DNA of 64,000 nt from contig NZ_CP150304.1 of assembly GCF_037992945.1 (NCBI RefSeq), positions 3,103,501 through 3,167,500 of the forward strand. The letters run 5' to 3'. Positions 35,181 through 43,388 of this stretch are shown piece after piece. The notes beneath the pieces are model-generated. The model saw nothing but the letters and a program-made list of their open reading frames with translations. It did not search any database and was not told where the DNA came from. The position numbers and the translations under genes were made by a program. The stretch is from Peribacillus sp. FSL E2-0218. GTDB lineage: Bacteria; Bacillota; Bacilli; Bacillales; DSM-1321. How positions within the stretch are numbered: the stretch's first letter is position 1; each line of letters opens with the position of its first letter.

Positions 35181-36146
35181 TCAGTACTTAAAGAAGGTTT
35201 CATCTACTGCGTTTTCACTTGCCAGCACGACAGCCAACTTGATTCTTGCCTTCTTGCTATCATAATCGGCACCCAAAATCACGCCGCGCTGCTTCAAATC
35301 AAAGGCGCTGCCTTCATAATCATAGGCTGGGTAAACCTTGCCTTCTTCAGCGCTTGTGGTCATGACGATCGCGATCCCTTGATCGATCGCAGATTGAATC
35401 GATTCCACCATCTCCGGCGTAACCTGACCCCTTCCCACACCCTCAAGAACGATCCCCATCGCACCGTTCTGGACTGCCGACTCGATAAAAATCCCATCGG
35501 CTCCTGTATGGCATTTGATGATATCCACTCTCGGAATGCGATTTTGGGTCTGATAATGCTCCCTATGTAAAGGTTTTTGATAGATGCTGACGACATCGTT
35601 ATCAATGATGCCCAAATACCCGTAGCCAAAGGATTCGAACCCTTGCAAATTGGAGGCATGCACTTTTTTCACGTATTTTGCTGAATAAATCCGCTCGTTA
35701 AATACGACAACCACACCCACATCCTTGAGAAGCTCGCTAGCAGCACATAATATCGAATTCCTTAAATTCGAATATACATCCGTACCGACTTCTTTTGGAG
35801 AGCGCTGTGATCCGGTTACCACAATCGGGCGCCGATCATTATTCGTGATATCAAGGAAATATGCCGTTTCCTCCAATGTATCGGTTCCGTGAGTCACGAC
35901 GATCCCGGTAACTTCCGGGTCCTCCAACTCCTTCTGGATGGCAAGTCTTAGCTGTTCCATTTTCCCAAAAGACATGGACATGCTCGATATCTGGAAAAGG
36001 TCAACCACTTTAACCTCGATATCGTTGGGTAATTCGCAAGTTGAAGCCAATTCCTGCCCGCTTAACGCACCAGAAGCCAGCATTCCGTTTGTCGTTTCTT
36101 TACTGGCAATGGTTCCGCCAGTCGTTATTAATGATATTTTCTCCAT
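35181..36146 (-). CDS. ansA: Type I L-asparaginase
   Basis: Hydrolyses L-asparagine to aspartate and ammonia. The 321-residue protein has the two active-site threonine motifs TTGGTIASKET (residues 8-18) and VVTHGTDTLEETAYFLD (about 84-100). There is no signal peptide, so it is cytoplasmic. It starts 18 bases after bdr and is probably cotranscribed. In B. subtilis ansA lies in an ansAB operon elsewhere; no ansB or ansR is present here. Confidence 0.93.
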   Translation of the reverse strand: MEKISLITTGGTIASKETTNGMLASGALSGQELASTCELPNDIEVKVVDLFQISSMSMSFGKMEQLRLAIQKELEDPEVTGIVVTHGTDTLEETAYFLDITNNDRRPIVVTGSQRSPKEVGTDVYSNLRNSILCAASELLKDVGVVVVFNERIYSAKYVKKVHASNLQGFESFGYGYLGIIDNDVVSIYQKPLHREHYQTQNRIPRVDIIKCHTGADGIFIESAVQNGAMGIVLEGVGRGQVTPEMVESIQSAIDQGIAIVMTTSAEEGKVYPAYDYEGSAFDLKQRGVILGADYDSKKARIKLAVVLASENAVDETFFKY

Positions 36147-36164
36147 ACTCCTGTAAGCTCCTTT

Positions 36165-37142
36165 TCATTCCGTTTCATTTTCTTTAACGGTCAAATGATT
36201 GGCGATCAAGCCTCCATGGAATCTGCCGTTTTCAATGAAGATTTCGTTAGCATTATTGCCTGCCGCAAGAACTCCGGCAATATAGATTCCTTTAACGTTC
36301 GTCTCCATCGTTTCTTCGTCATAATCCGGCCTTCCCGTAACCTTATCAATATTTATGCCCATAGAAGCTAAAAAGGAATGGTCAGGATGGTATCCGGTCA
36401 TCGCAAACACGAAATCATTTTTTATCGCCTTTTCCTCTTCGCCTACATGATATATGACGCGATCTTCCGTGATTCTGTCGACATTCGTACCAAATTCCAT
36501 CTTGATTGTTCCATTGCGGACCAATGCTTCGAATTCAGGGAGTATCCAGGGCTTGATGCTTGGGGAATACACGGTACCCCTATAGAGCACTGTCACTCTT
36601 GCACCGGATTTGACCAGCTCAAGCGCCGCATCCACACTTGAGTTTTTACCGCCGATCACTGCCACATCACAATTAAAGTAAGGGTGGCCTTCCTTGAAAT
36701 AATGAAACACTTTCGGAAGCTGTTCGCCGGGAATGCACATATAATTCGGGTGATCATAGTATCCCGTTGCGACAATCACCTGCAAGGCTGAATAGTCGCC
36801 TTTAGAAGTCTTGACGGAAAATTTCCCATCTTCCCGTTTCTCCACCTTTTCCACTTTTTCGAATGTATTGACACGCAAATCTTTCCTTCTGACAACCTCC
36901 CGATAATAGGCCATCGCCTGGCTGCGGACCGGTTTCCGGTTTTCGATAATAAAAGCAGTATCTCCGATTTCCAATTTCTCGCTTGAGCTGAAAAAGGTTT
37001 GATGTGTCGGGTAACGATAAATCGAATCCACCACATTGCCTTTTTCAATGATCAGGGACTGTATTCCCGCGTCTTTAAGCGCGATTGCAGCAGCCAATCC
37101 ACAAGGGCCCCCACCTATGATAATGACTTCTTCCACATTCAT
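36165..37142 (-). CDS. bdr: Bacillithiol disulfide reductase (YpdA)
   Basis: NADPH-dependent flavoprotein that reduces bacillithiol disulfide. The 325-residue protein begins MNVEEVIIIGGGPCGLAAAI with the FAD dinucleotide fold, has a second GGKNSSVDAALEL NADPH fold near residue 160, and FAMTGYHPDHSFL. It lacks the CxxC of thioredoxin reductases, as expected for YpdA. The start at 37142 has GTGGAGTG upstream; a reading 14 codons longer is unsupported. Confidence 0.92.
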   Translation of the reverse strand: MNVEEVIIIGGGPCGLAAAIALKDAGIQSLIIEKGNVVDSIYRYPTHQTFFSSSEKLEIGDTAFIIENRKPVRSQAMAYYREVVRRKDLRVNTFEKVEKVEKREDGKFSVKTSKGDYSALQVIVATGYYDHPNYMCIPGEQLPKVFHYFKEGHPYFNCDVAVIGGKNSSVDAALELVKSGARVTVLYRGTVYSPSIKPWILPEFEALVRNGTIKMEFGTNVDRITEDRVIYHVGEEEKAIKNDFVFAMTGYHPDHSFLASMGINIDKVTGRPDYDEETMETNVKGIYIAGVLAAGNNANEIFIENGRFHGGLIANHLTVKENETE

Positions 37143-37191
37143 TTTCACTCCACTGCCTTTCCATACACTTTGTAATTCGTTCATCTAAAAT

Positions 37192-37224
37192 AAAAACTCC
37201 TATCAATACATGATAGGAGTTTTT
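37192..37224. terminator. Terminator of gudB
   Basis: AAAAACTCCTATCA and TGATAGGAGTTTTT form a perfect 14-base stem with a 5-base loop, with T-rich arms that work on either strand. It lies about 65 bases after gudB. Confidence 0.9.
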
Positions 37225-37290
37225 ACAAATCATTTCAATGATAAAGCAATGAACATGACTTCTTCTATGAGCATGCCTGATTGGAATCTT

Positions 37291-38568
37291 TTAGATCCAA
37301 CCGCGGAAGCGTGAAGCTTCAGCCATTTTCCTTACACCGATCATATAGGCGGCAAGGCGCATATCAACTCGTCTTGATTGTGCAAGTTCATAAATATTGT
37401 TGAAAGACTTGACAAGGATTTTTTCCAATTTCTCGTCCACTTCTTCTTCAGACCAGTAGTATCCTTGATTGTTTTGTACCCACTCGAAGTAAGAAACCGT
37501 CACGCCGCCAGCAGAGGCCAGGACATCAGGAACGAGCAGGATGCCACGATCCGTTAGGATTTGTGTCGCTTCAATTGTCGTAGGTCCATTTGCTGCCTCG
37601 ACCACGATCGAAGCTTTGATATCCGCAGCATTTTCTTCGGTGATTTGGTTTTCGATTGCAGCAGGAACTAAAATATCACATTCCAGCTCAAGCAACTCTT
37701 TATTCGAAATGGTGCTTTTAAACAATTTGGTTACGGTTCCGAAACTATCTCTCCGGTCAAGAAGATAATCGATATCAAGACCTTCAGGATCATGAAGGGC
37801 ACCGTATGCATCGGAAATCCCAATTACCTTAGCACCGGCATCATGCATGAATTTAGCTAGGAAGCTACCGGCGTTACCGAAACCTTGAATGACGACCCGC
37901 GCTCCTTTAATATCGATGCCGCGCTTCTTGGCAGCTTCATTGATGCAAATCGTTACACCCTTGGCCGTTGCAGATTCACGTCCATGTGAACCGCCAAGGA
38001 CAAGGGGTTTGCCTGTAATGAACCCAGGTGAGTTGAATTCATCCATGCGGCTGTATTCATCCATCATCCAAGCCATGATTTGAGAATTGGTAAAAACATC
38101 CGGTGCCGGGATATCTTTAGTCGGCCCGACAATTTGGCTGATTGCGCGAACATAGCCCCGGCTTAGCCTTTCCAGCTCTCGGAAGGACATATTACGAGGA
38201 TCACAAACGATACCGCCCTTACCTCCGCCGTATGGCAAATCCACGATACCGCATTTTAAGCTCATCCAGATGGATAATGCTTTCACTTCACGTTCCGTTA
38301 CATTTGGATGGAAACGGATACCGCCCTTTGTCGGCCCTACGGCATCATTATGCTGTGCCCTATAACCGGTGAAGATTTTTACCGTGCCATCATCCATGCG
38401 GATTGGCATTTTCACTGTTAATAAGCGCAAGGGCTCCTTCAATAGCTCATAAACTTCCTCCGGGTAACCAAGCTTGTCCAAAGCTTTATGTATGACAGTT
38501 TGAGTGGACCTCAATACGTCATGTTTTTCCTCTTCATTTACATGGCCATTGCCTTTTGCCGATTCCAT
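37291..38568 (-). CDS. gudB: NAD-specific glutamate dehydrogenase
   Basis: Oxidative deamination of glutamate to 2-oxoglutarate and ammonia. The 425-residue protein has PTKGGIRFHPNV, the catalytic lysine region LPYGGGKGGI near residue 113, and the NAD fold VIQGFGNAG near 215. The segment REVKALSIWMSLKCG carries no tandem duplication of the kind that inactivates gudB in laboratory B. subtilis, so the enzyme should be active. A sigma-A promoter lies at 38638-38665. Position next to bdr and mecB favours gudB over rocG. Confidence 0.94.
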   Translation of the reverse strand: MESAKGNGHVNEEEKHDVLRSTQTVIHKALDKLGYPEEVYELLKEPLRLLTVKMPIRMDDGTVKIFTGYRAQHNDAVGPTKGGIRFHPNVTEREVKALSIWMSLKCGIVDLPYGGGKGGIVCDPRNMSFRELERLSRGYVRAISQIVGPTKDIPAPDVFTNSQIMAWMMDEYSRMDEFNSPGFITGKPLVLGGSHGRESATAKGVTICINEAAKKRGIDIKGARVVIQGFGNAGSFLAKFMHDAGAKVIGISDAYGALHDPEGLDIDYLLDRRDSFGTVTKLFKSTISNKELLELECDILVPAAIENQITEENAADIKASIVVEAANGPTTIEATQILTDRGILLVPDVLASAGGVTVSYFEWVQNNQGYYWSEEEVDEKLEKILVKSFNNIYELAQSRRVDMRLAAYMIGVRKMAEASRFRGWI

Positions 38569-38637
38569 TAAAAGTACCTCCTAGAAAATCTCATCCATAT
38601 ATTAAAATATAATAAACAAATAGTCCTCTTCATGGCT

Positions 38638-38665
38638 AGTATACACCTTCGTTATATTTATGCAA
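38638..38665 (-). promoter_or_regulatory. Sigma-A promoter of gudB
   Basis: Minus strand TTGCAT, 16 bases, TATACT with a TG just before the -10. The ribosome site AGGAGGT follows 60 bases downstream. The rest of the 38569-38824 gap shows no gene and no clear mecB terminator. Confidence 0.65.
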
Positions 38666-38824
38666 GAGTAAAAACGGGAAAATTAAAGTTGGAAATATTC
38701 AAAAAATGAAACCGTTATCATAGCGATTGTTTCCCCAATCATTTCTCCATCCAGAAGGTGAGGCAAATAAGGCAAATCGCTCGGTTTTCTTCGATGTGCC
38801 TTCCTTGCCTCCTTCTTTTTTCCG

Positions 38825-39400
38825 TTATCTAAAGTGTGAAATCAAAACATCTATCGCTTCGTTTTCGATGATACAGGTTCCATATTCATTGATGCGGCAC
38901 AGAGTGAGCGTTGAAGCATGGCCATACTCGGCAGCTAAGGAAATGACCATGTCATAAGTGGTATCTTTGACATTTTCGATAAGTAAGTAATACCTGCCCT
39001 CATAATGATAAAGGTTACTTTTCAGTAAGCCTTGCATGGATAATCTATGAGATAATTGGACAATATCCTCAAACTCATCAAAAACATATAAAATATGGGG
39101 GAAATCGTCGATTTTCACCTGCAAATCCAAGAATTCTTCTTCGTCAGTCAATAATTCTTCTTCATCCTTCGTCACGATGATGATCAGTCCTTGGGCAGGC
39201 AAGGAAAAAATTTCGATTGCAATGGAACCACTCATTTTAAAGCTGAGTTCTTCGCACGCTTCTTCGACCATATCCTGAAACAGCTTGTGGACCTTTAAAG
39301 AATTCCCTAAAATATCTTCTTTGGTAATACCTCTATCAATTAAATCATCAAGGGTCAAAAAAATCTTGATTTTATTATTAGTTAATCGCTCCAGCTTCAT
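38825..39400 (-). CDS. mecB: Adaptor protein MecB (YpbH)
   Basis: MecA-family adaptor that delivers substrates to the ClpCP protease; YpbH is the paralogue of MecA in B. subtilis. The 191-residue protein begins MKLERLTNNKIKIFLTLDDL, typical of the N-terminal substrate-binding domain. It has an acidic linker (EEELLTDEEEF, about residues 85-96) and a C-terminal ClpC-binding domain. The first ATG of the longer frame lies before the GGGGGC ribosome site and is rejected. Position upstream of gudB matches YpbH rather than MecA. Confidence 0.88.
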   Translation of the reverse strand: MKLERLTNNKIKIFLTLDDLIDRGITKEDILGNSLKVHKLFQDMVEEACEELSFKMSGSIAIEIFSLPAQGLIIIVTKDEEELLTDEEEFLDLQVKIDDFPHILYVFDEFEDIVQLSHRLSMQGLLKSNLYHYEGRYYLLIENVKDTTYDMVISLAAEYGHASTLTLCRINEYGTCIIENEAIDVLISHFR

Positions 39401-39473
39401 AAAAAAATGCCCCCTGGTTACCATCTTCATACATCATATGAAGCCTTGGTCGCAGGGTGCATATCCATTATAC

Positions 39474-40358
39474 CTAGAGCCATTCCTCCCATTCCGATTG
39501 CGTGTCACCCATCAAAACGCCGCAGAAGGCTGCACGCGTTTCTTCGGGTATAAGGCTGAGCGCCGCTCCACCAAGACCGATCTTTAAATCCGGAAAGTCG
39601 CTTTTTAACGCCTCAACAAGCTTGAGTGTCGCTTCAAGGTTTTCTTGCTGTGAACATGACATGAATAGGTATCGGGGCTTTATGATATTCAATACTTTAA
39701 AAAGGTCTTTATCGGCAACGGATTCCCCCAAATAAATGGTTTCGTATCCCTTACGCTTCAAGAAAATGGTGAAGATCAAAAGACCGAACTCATGCTTTTC
39801 ACCAGGAGCGCAAACAGCAAGCGCTTTTGGAAGAAAACCATTGGTCGGTATCGTATGCATGACGGAACTGATCCTTGCTTTTAAAATGTTCGAAGCAAAA
39901 TGTTCGTGAGCGGAGGTGATTTCTCCATTTTCCCACTTATCGCCTATTCGGACCAGTATCGAACCAAGGACATCCACTATCGTATGCTCGATTGTATACA
40001 TGCTGAAGGCTTGGCTAATCAGCATCTGGGCTTTCGTTTCATTGAAATTCAATAACGCTTCGATCAGGTCATCCGCTAGCTTGATCGTTTGCTCATCCTT
40101 CCGGCTTTCCGTTGATCCACTATCTTCAGACCCGGTGTTTTCAAGAAGAGAAACGGCTTGACTTATTGTGAAGCCTTGATTCGTTTTATTGATGAGCCAT
40201 TTAAGGGTTTGCAGATGTTTTTCTGTATACAGCCTGTGGCCTGACTCATTCCTGACAGGTTCAATGAATTTATAACGCCTTTCCCATGCCCTTAGAGTCC
40301 CCGGCTGTATGTTTAGCAGTTTTGAAACCGCCTTTATATTATATTTACCTTCTTGCAT
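39474..40358 (-). CDS. MerR-type regulator with cobalamin-binding domain (CarH/LitR-like)
   Basis: A 294-residue protein with an N-terminal MerR winged helix (YNIKAVSKLLNIQPGTLRAW), a helical-bundle domain (about residues 90-165) and a B12-binding Rossmann domain (about 178-290). It has W142, nine residues, E152-H153 (the W-x9-EH light-sensing signature of CarH) and E187-x-H189-xx-G192, which supplies the lower-axial histidine. In Thermus and Myxococcus such proteins bind adenosylcobalamin in the dark as repressor tetramers and release DNA on photolysis. That function is inferred here. It has a clear sigma-A promoter with a palindrome beside the start. No carotenoid gene lies nearby. Confidence 0.85.
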   Translation of the reverse strand: MQEGKYNIKAVSKLLNIQPGTLRAWERRYKFIEPVRNESGHRLYTEKHLQTLKWLINKTNQGFTISQAVSLLENTGSEDSGSTESRKDEQTIKLADDLIEALLNFNETKAQMLISQAFSMYTIEHTIVDVLGSILVRIGDKWENGEITSAHEHFASNILKARISSVMHTIPTNGFLPKALAVCAPGEKHEFGLLIFTIFLKRKGYETIYLGESVADKDLFKVLNIIKPRYLFMSCSQQENLEATLKLVEALKSDFPDLKIGLGGAALSLIPEETRAAFCGVLMGDTQSEWEEWL

Positions 40359-40381
40359 GGTTGTACAAGGCCTCCAATAGC

Positions 40382-40391
40382 TGAACGTTCA
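40382..40391. promoter_or_regulatory. Palindrome at the merR transcription start
   Basis: TGAACGTTCA is a perfect 10-base palindrome beginning nine bases downstream of the -10, where repressor binding would block initiation. A second palindrome, TTGTACAA, overlaps the leader just before the start codon. Both are candidates for autoregulation. Confidence 0.4.
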
Positions 40392-40400
40392 TTTATTGAA

Positions 40401-40429
40401 ATTATAGTGGATTCTTTTTCGACTGTAAA
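40401..40429 (-). promoter_or_regulatory. Sigma-A promoter of the CarH-like gene
   Basis: Minus strand TTTACA, 17 bases, TATAAT. It lies about 40 bases upstream of the start codon, giving a short leader with GGAGG as ribosome site. Confidence 0.8.
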
Positions 40430-40457
40430 ATCCCGATATGCCGGCTAAACGAAACCT

Positions 40458-41273
40458 TTAATAGGACTTTTCCATCGCTTCGCCCATTTCAGTCCGTTTC
40501 CCCCTCTTCAAGGTGAATAGATGTGTTTCAGGCCTTGCCGCAAGCCTTAAAGGCACAGTGCTTGTCCCGTAACCATTGCTCGTCATATACAAACAATTCC
40601 CCTCTTTTTTTATGCCGCCAAGCTGATAAGGTCCATAGCCGAATATACGGATTTGTCCGCCGTGGGTGTGCCCTGACAGAACAAGGCTGATGCGGTGTTC
40701 CGGAGTGAGCTGTTCCTTGACCAACGGGTTATGGCTCACCAAAATCCGAAATGGCTCATTTTTGCAATCAGAAAGGGCGAGGTCCAGCCTATCCCGTTCT
40801 TCCGTGATATCATCAATGCCCAGAAGAGCAATTTCCCTTCCTTTTGTAGATTCGAATGAAACAGCCGTATTATCGAGGATTTTCACTCCATGTTTCAGAA
40901 GCGTCGCATCCAGTTCATGGAAATCTCCTTCATAGTCGTTATTTCCCCATACAAAATAAAGGGGGCCAAGTTCTTTCAATTTCGAGAGGTTCTCTTCCAC
41001 TCGAGCAAGAGGCACTCCGCCTTCCCTTATATCGCCGCCGATAATCACCAAATCGACCCCGCCGCGGGCACCTGCAATCAATTGATCCGAAATGATCCTC
41101 CGATGTAAATCCGATATGAAAAAAATCCTCATGTCGCCAAACCCTTCAGGGAAATCATTGAAATATAAGTCTTGAATAATCAGCCTATCTTGCTTGGCAA
41201 TTCGCCACATGTAAACGATCAAGGCAAATGCCAGCACCATGATGATAAAAAATAATACAGATAACCATAACAT
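40458..41273 (-). CDS. ypbG: Membrane-anchored metallophosphoesterase YpbG
   Basis: Calcineurin-like phosphoesterase of 271 residues with one N-terminal transmembrane helix (about 3-23). Metal-binding motifs are in order: FISDLHRR near residue 52, IIGGDIREGG near 77, WGNNDYEG near 109, SHNPL near 178, and LSGHTHGGQIR near 202. The substrate is unknown. Size, anchor and position match YpbG of B. subtilis. Confidence 0.88.
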   Translation of the reverse strand: MLWLSVLFFIIMVLAFALIVYMWRIAKQDRLIIQDLYFNDFPEGFGDMRIFFISDLHRRIISDQLIAGARGGVDLVIIGGDIREGGVPLARVEENLSKLKELGPLYFVWGNNDYEGDFHELDATLLKHGVKILDNTAVSFESTKGREIALLGIDDITEERDRLDLALSDCKNEPFRILVSHNPLVKEQLTPEHRISLVLSGHTHGGQIRIFGYGPYQLGGIKKEGNCLYMTSNGYGTSTVPLRLAARPETHLFTLKRGKRTEMGEAMEKSY

Positions 41274-41369
41274 CTATCATTAAACCTTCTTTCCATCCTA
41301 AGCCTAAGAGTTACCTTCATGTAACCATAAAATCATGACACCCGCAATTATATATCGTTTAATATGCCC

Positions 41370-41828
41370 TTATTTATTTTCATGGTATAAATTTATATCA
41401 AAATTTTTCTTCATCATTTCAAAAACCTTATGGCGGCTCTTCCATTCATCCTCTTTTTCCCATAGCTGCTTGCTTTTATTTATGATTTCACAGCGAAGGA
41501 GCTGAAATTCCTTTTCCGCCTTATCCAGCTTCTTCTTAACCAATACCATATATCCATATAGCCCAATCGCTGCAGCCAAGAATAGGAAATGACTGAAATG
41601 GTCGACGAAAACACTGAACATCGTGAAAAAAGAATAAGAATAAGGGACAACAATATAAAGATAAAGATAAATAAAAAGAAAAGCGACAGCAATCATGGTA
41701 GCCCATAAAGTTTTTAGGTGCTTCCTTTTAAGCGCCTCGAACTTTTTTTTTCGGTCCACGACATTTTGCAACATTTGCTTTGTTGCTTGATCCGTCTTTT
41801 CATCCAATAAAATGATAGTCGATTCCAT
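41370..41828 (-). CDS. ypbF: Membrane protein YpbF
   Basis: A 152-residue protein starting MESTIILLDEKTDQATKQML, with basic regions, two predicted transmembrane helices (about residues 40-60 and 72-92) and a charged helical tail. It corresponds to YpbF of B. subtilis, of unknown function. The start at 41828 has a GGAGGAAAAA ribosome site; the nine-codon longer reading contains that site. Confidence 0.78.
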   Translation of the reverse strand: MESTIILLDEKTDQATKQMLQNVVDRKKKFEALKRKHLKTLWATMIAVAFLFIYLYLYIVVPYSYSFFTMFSVFVDHFSHFLFLAAAIGLYGYMVLVKKKLDKAEKEFQLLRCEIINKSKQLWEKEDEWKSRHKVFEMMKKNFDINLYHENK

Positions 41829-41923
41829 CTTTTTTTCCTCCTTCACTCTCTCCAAACATGATATGAGTCTGTCCAGGAAAAAATGATAAAGCGGCTATCC
41901 ATCACATGTTTTTAGCTGCATAT

Positions 41924-41960
41924 GAAAAAATAACACCCTGCCAATAAGGCAAGGTGTTAT
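41924..41960 (-). terminator. Terminator of ypbE
   Basis: Minus-strand AACACCTTGCC and GGCAGGGTGTT pair with one mismatch, followed by ATTTTTTC, immediately after ypbE. Confidence 0.85.
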
Positions 41961-41962
41961 CG

Positions 41963-42778
41963 TTATTTTTTGATCGGAATTTTCAAAACCTGCCCTTTGG
42001 ATATTTCATTGCCATTCAGTCCATTCCACTCCTGGATAAGGGCAATGCCTTCCTGGGATTTGTAATAATTCATTGAAATCCGGAACAGGGTTTCCTGTGG
42101 TTGAACAGTATGTAGGACAACCTTATATTCATCCTTATCTGGTTTTTCGGCTTGAGCGTTTTGGGCTGCCTTTTTCTTTTCTGCGGCCTCCCGCTTGGCT
42201 TTTTCGTCAGCCAATTGCTGAGCCCTTGCCTTTTCTTTCGCTTCCTGCTCGGCTTTGGCCTTATCTTTCGCCTCCTGCTCGGCTTTCGCTTTCTCTTTCG
42301 CTTCCTGCTCGGCTTTGGCATTCTCTTCAGCTTTTTTCTTAGCTTGTTCCTCTTCCTTAGCCTGTTGCTTTCGCGCTTCTGCCTCCGCTTTTGCCTTCGC
42401 TTCTTCTTTCTCTTTCTTCGCTTCGGCCTTCGACGGTTCTTTTTCATCATTGCCCTTTAAATCCTTTGCAGTGGCTGTAGTCGGAATCGTTTCCTTTGCA
42501 TCCTCACCATTTTCAAAAACGATTTGGTCAGTTTTCGGATCTTGGACCGGTAATTTCTGAAGATATGAATAAAGGCTGTAAAACCCAATCGGAAGTAAAA
42601 TGAAAAACAACGCCAATGCCTTGATGATCGGAAACTTGAACTTCACCTTACTTTTTTTCTTTTTATTTTGGTGAGTTTTACTGCGCTTAGGCATTGACTT
42701 AGCTTTGTGGCGTTCAACCCGCGAACGAAGTTCACCCGCCTGATCGTTTTCCTTGTCACTCTTTTGCACTCGATTCAT
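41963..42778 (-). CDS. ypbE: LysM-domain membrane protein YpbE
   Basis: A 271-residue type II membrane protein: a basic cytoplasmic N-terminus, one transmembrane helix (about residues 52-71), a long Ala/Lys/Glu-rich coiled-coil stalk (about 95-215), and a C-terminal LysM domain (HTVQPQETLFRISMNYYK onward) expected to bind peptidoglycan. It matches YpbE of B. subtilis, whose role is unknown. Its first 23 bases overlap the end of ypbD. The stalk is encoded by tandem 30-base repeats. Confidence 0.88.
   Translation of the reverse strand: MNRVQKSDKENDQAGELRSRVERHKAKSMPKRSKTHQNKKKKSKVKFKFPIIKALALFFILLPIGFYSLYSYLQKLPVQDPKTDQIVFENGEDAKETIPTTATAKDLKGNDEKEPSKAEAKKEKEEAKAKAEAEARKQQAKEEEQAKKKAEENAKAEQEAKEKAKAEQEAKDKAKAEQEAKEKARAQQLADEKAKREAAEKKKAAQNAQAEKPDKDEYKVVLHTVQPQETLFRISMNYYKSQEGIALIQEWNGLNGNEISKGQVLKIPIKK
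42236..42325. repeat. Three tandem 30-bp repeats inside ypbE
   Basis: Three head-to-tail units of TTTCGCTTCCTGCTCGGCTT plus ten bases, with a few differences between units. They encode EQEAK(E/D)KAKA-type decapeptides of the stalk. Copy number could vary by slippage without breaking the frame. Confidence 0.85.
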
Positions 42779-43388
42779 TCAAGTCACCCCCCTTCTTGCC
42801 TAACTCTTTTTGCTTTTTGTTCCTAATTAAAACACCCAGAATAAAGTCAATCAAAAAATGGGCCATGATCGTCACGATGATATTATCGGTCCATTCATAT
42901 AAAAAACCGATAAAAAAGCTCAAAACCAATACATTTAAAAATAAGAACCAATTAAACAAGTAACGATAATGGACGGCTGCGAAAATGATGCTCGTCCATA
43001 GCAAACCAAAATGGGTTTGCAGCACTCCGCGAAATAATAACTCTTCACTTACCGCAACCACTGATGCAACGACAAATATCATCGAATATGGCAAATGGCT
43101 GAAAATGCGTTCGTTGATCCCCCCATCATCCTGATAGGAAGGGGGTGTCACTTTCATCAATATAATATCCAATACCACGACGAGGGCTCCAGCGGGAACA
43201 CCGATCAGCAAAATGTTAAGGTCATTTAAATTAAATAAGTCGAAAAATGCGGAACGGTCTTCAAATAAAATAATACCTAAAAAAAATGCTAACGTTAAGA
43301 GAATAATTTGTGTAAGAAACAAATTTTGGAGCAACTGCTTATCTGTCAGTTGTTTAATTAATTCAGCCTGCTTATTTTTCATTCCCAT
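42756..43388 (-). CDS. ypbD: CPBP-family intramembrane protease YpbD
   Basis: A 210-residue protein with about six transmembrane helices and the CPBP (Abi) motifs VSEELLFRGVLQ (EExxxR) near residue 115, FAAVHYRYL near 140 and HFLIDFILG near 183. Members are glutamate-type intramembrane proteases or prenyl-protein processing homologues. The substrate of this one is unknown. The gene overlaps recS by 17 bases and ypbE by 23. The start may be this ATG or one two codons later. Confidence 0.87.
   Translation of the reverse strand: MGMKNKQAELIKQLTDKQLLQNLFLTQIILLTLAFFLGIILFEDRSAFFDLFNLNDLNILLIGVPAGALVVVLDIILMKVTPPSYQDDGGINERIFSHLPYSMIFVVASVVAVSEELLFRGVLQTHFGLLWTSIIFAAVHYRYLFNWFLFLNVLVLSFFIGFLYEWTDNIIVTIMAHFLIDFILGVLIRNKKQKELGKKGGDLNESSAKE

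Noticed and set aside
37291..38568. Cryptic (duplicated) gudB allele
   Set aside because: The segment after REVKAL shows no 9-base duplication; the enzyme reads as intact.
42236..42325. Short tandem repeats as a CRISPR array
   Set aside because: Units are contiguous without spacers and lie in a coding frame; no array was seen anywhere in the window.
42070..42450. 126-codon Arg/Lys-rich frame within ypbE
   Set aside because: Alternate frame through the Ala/Lys/Glu repeat region; the composition is an artefact of the repeats.
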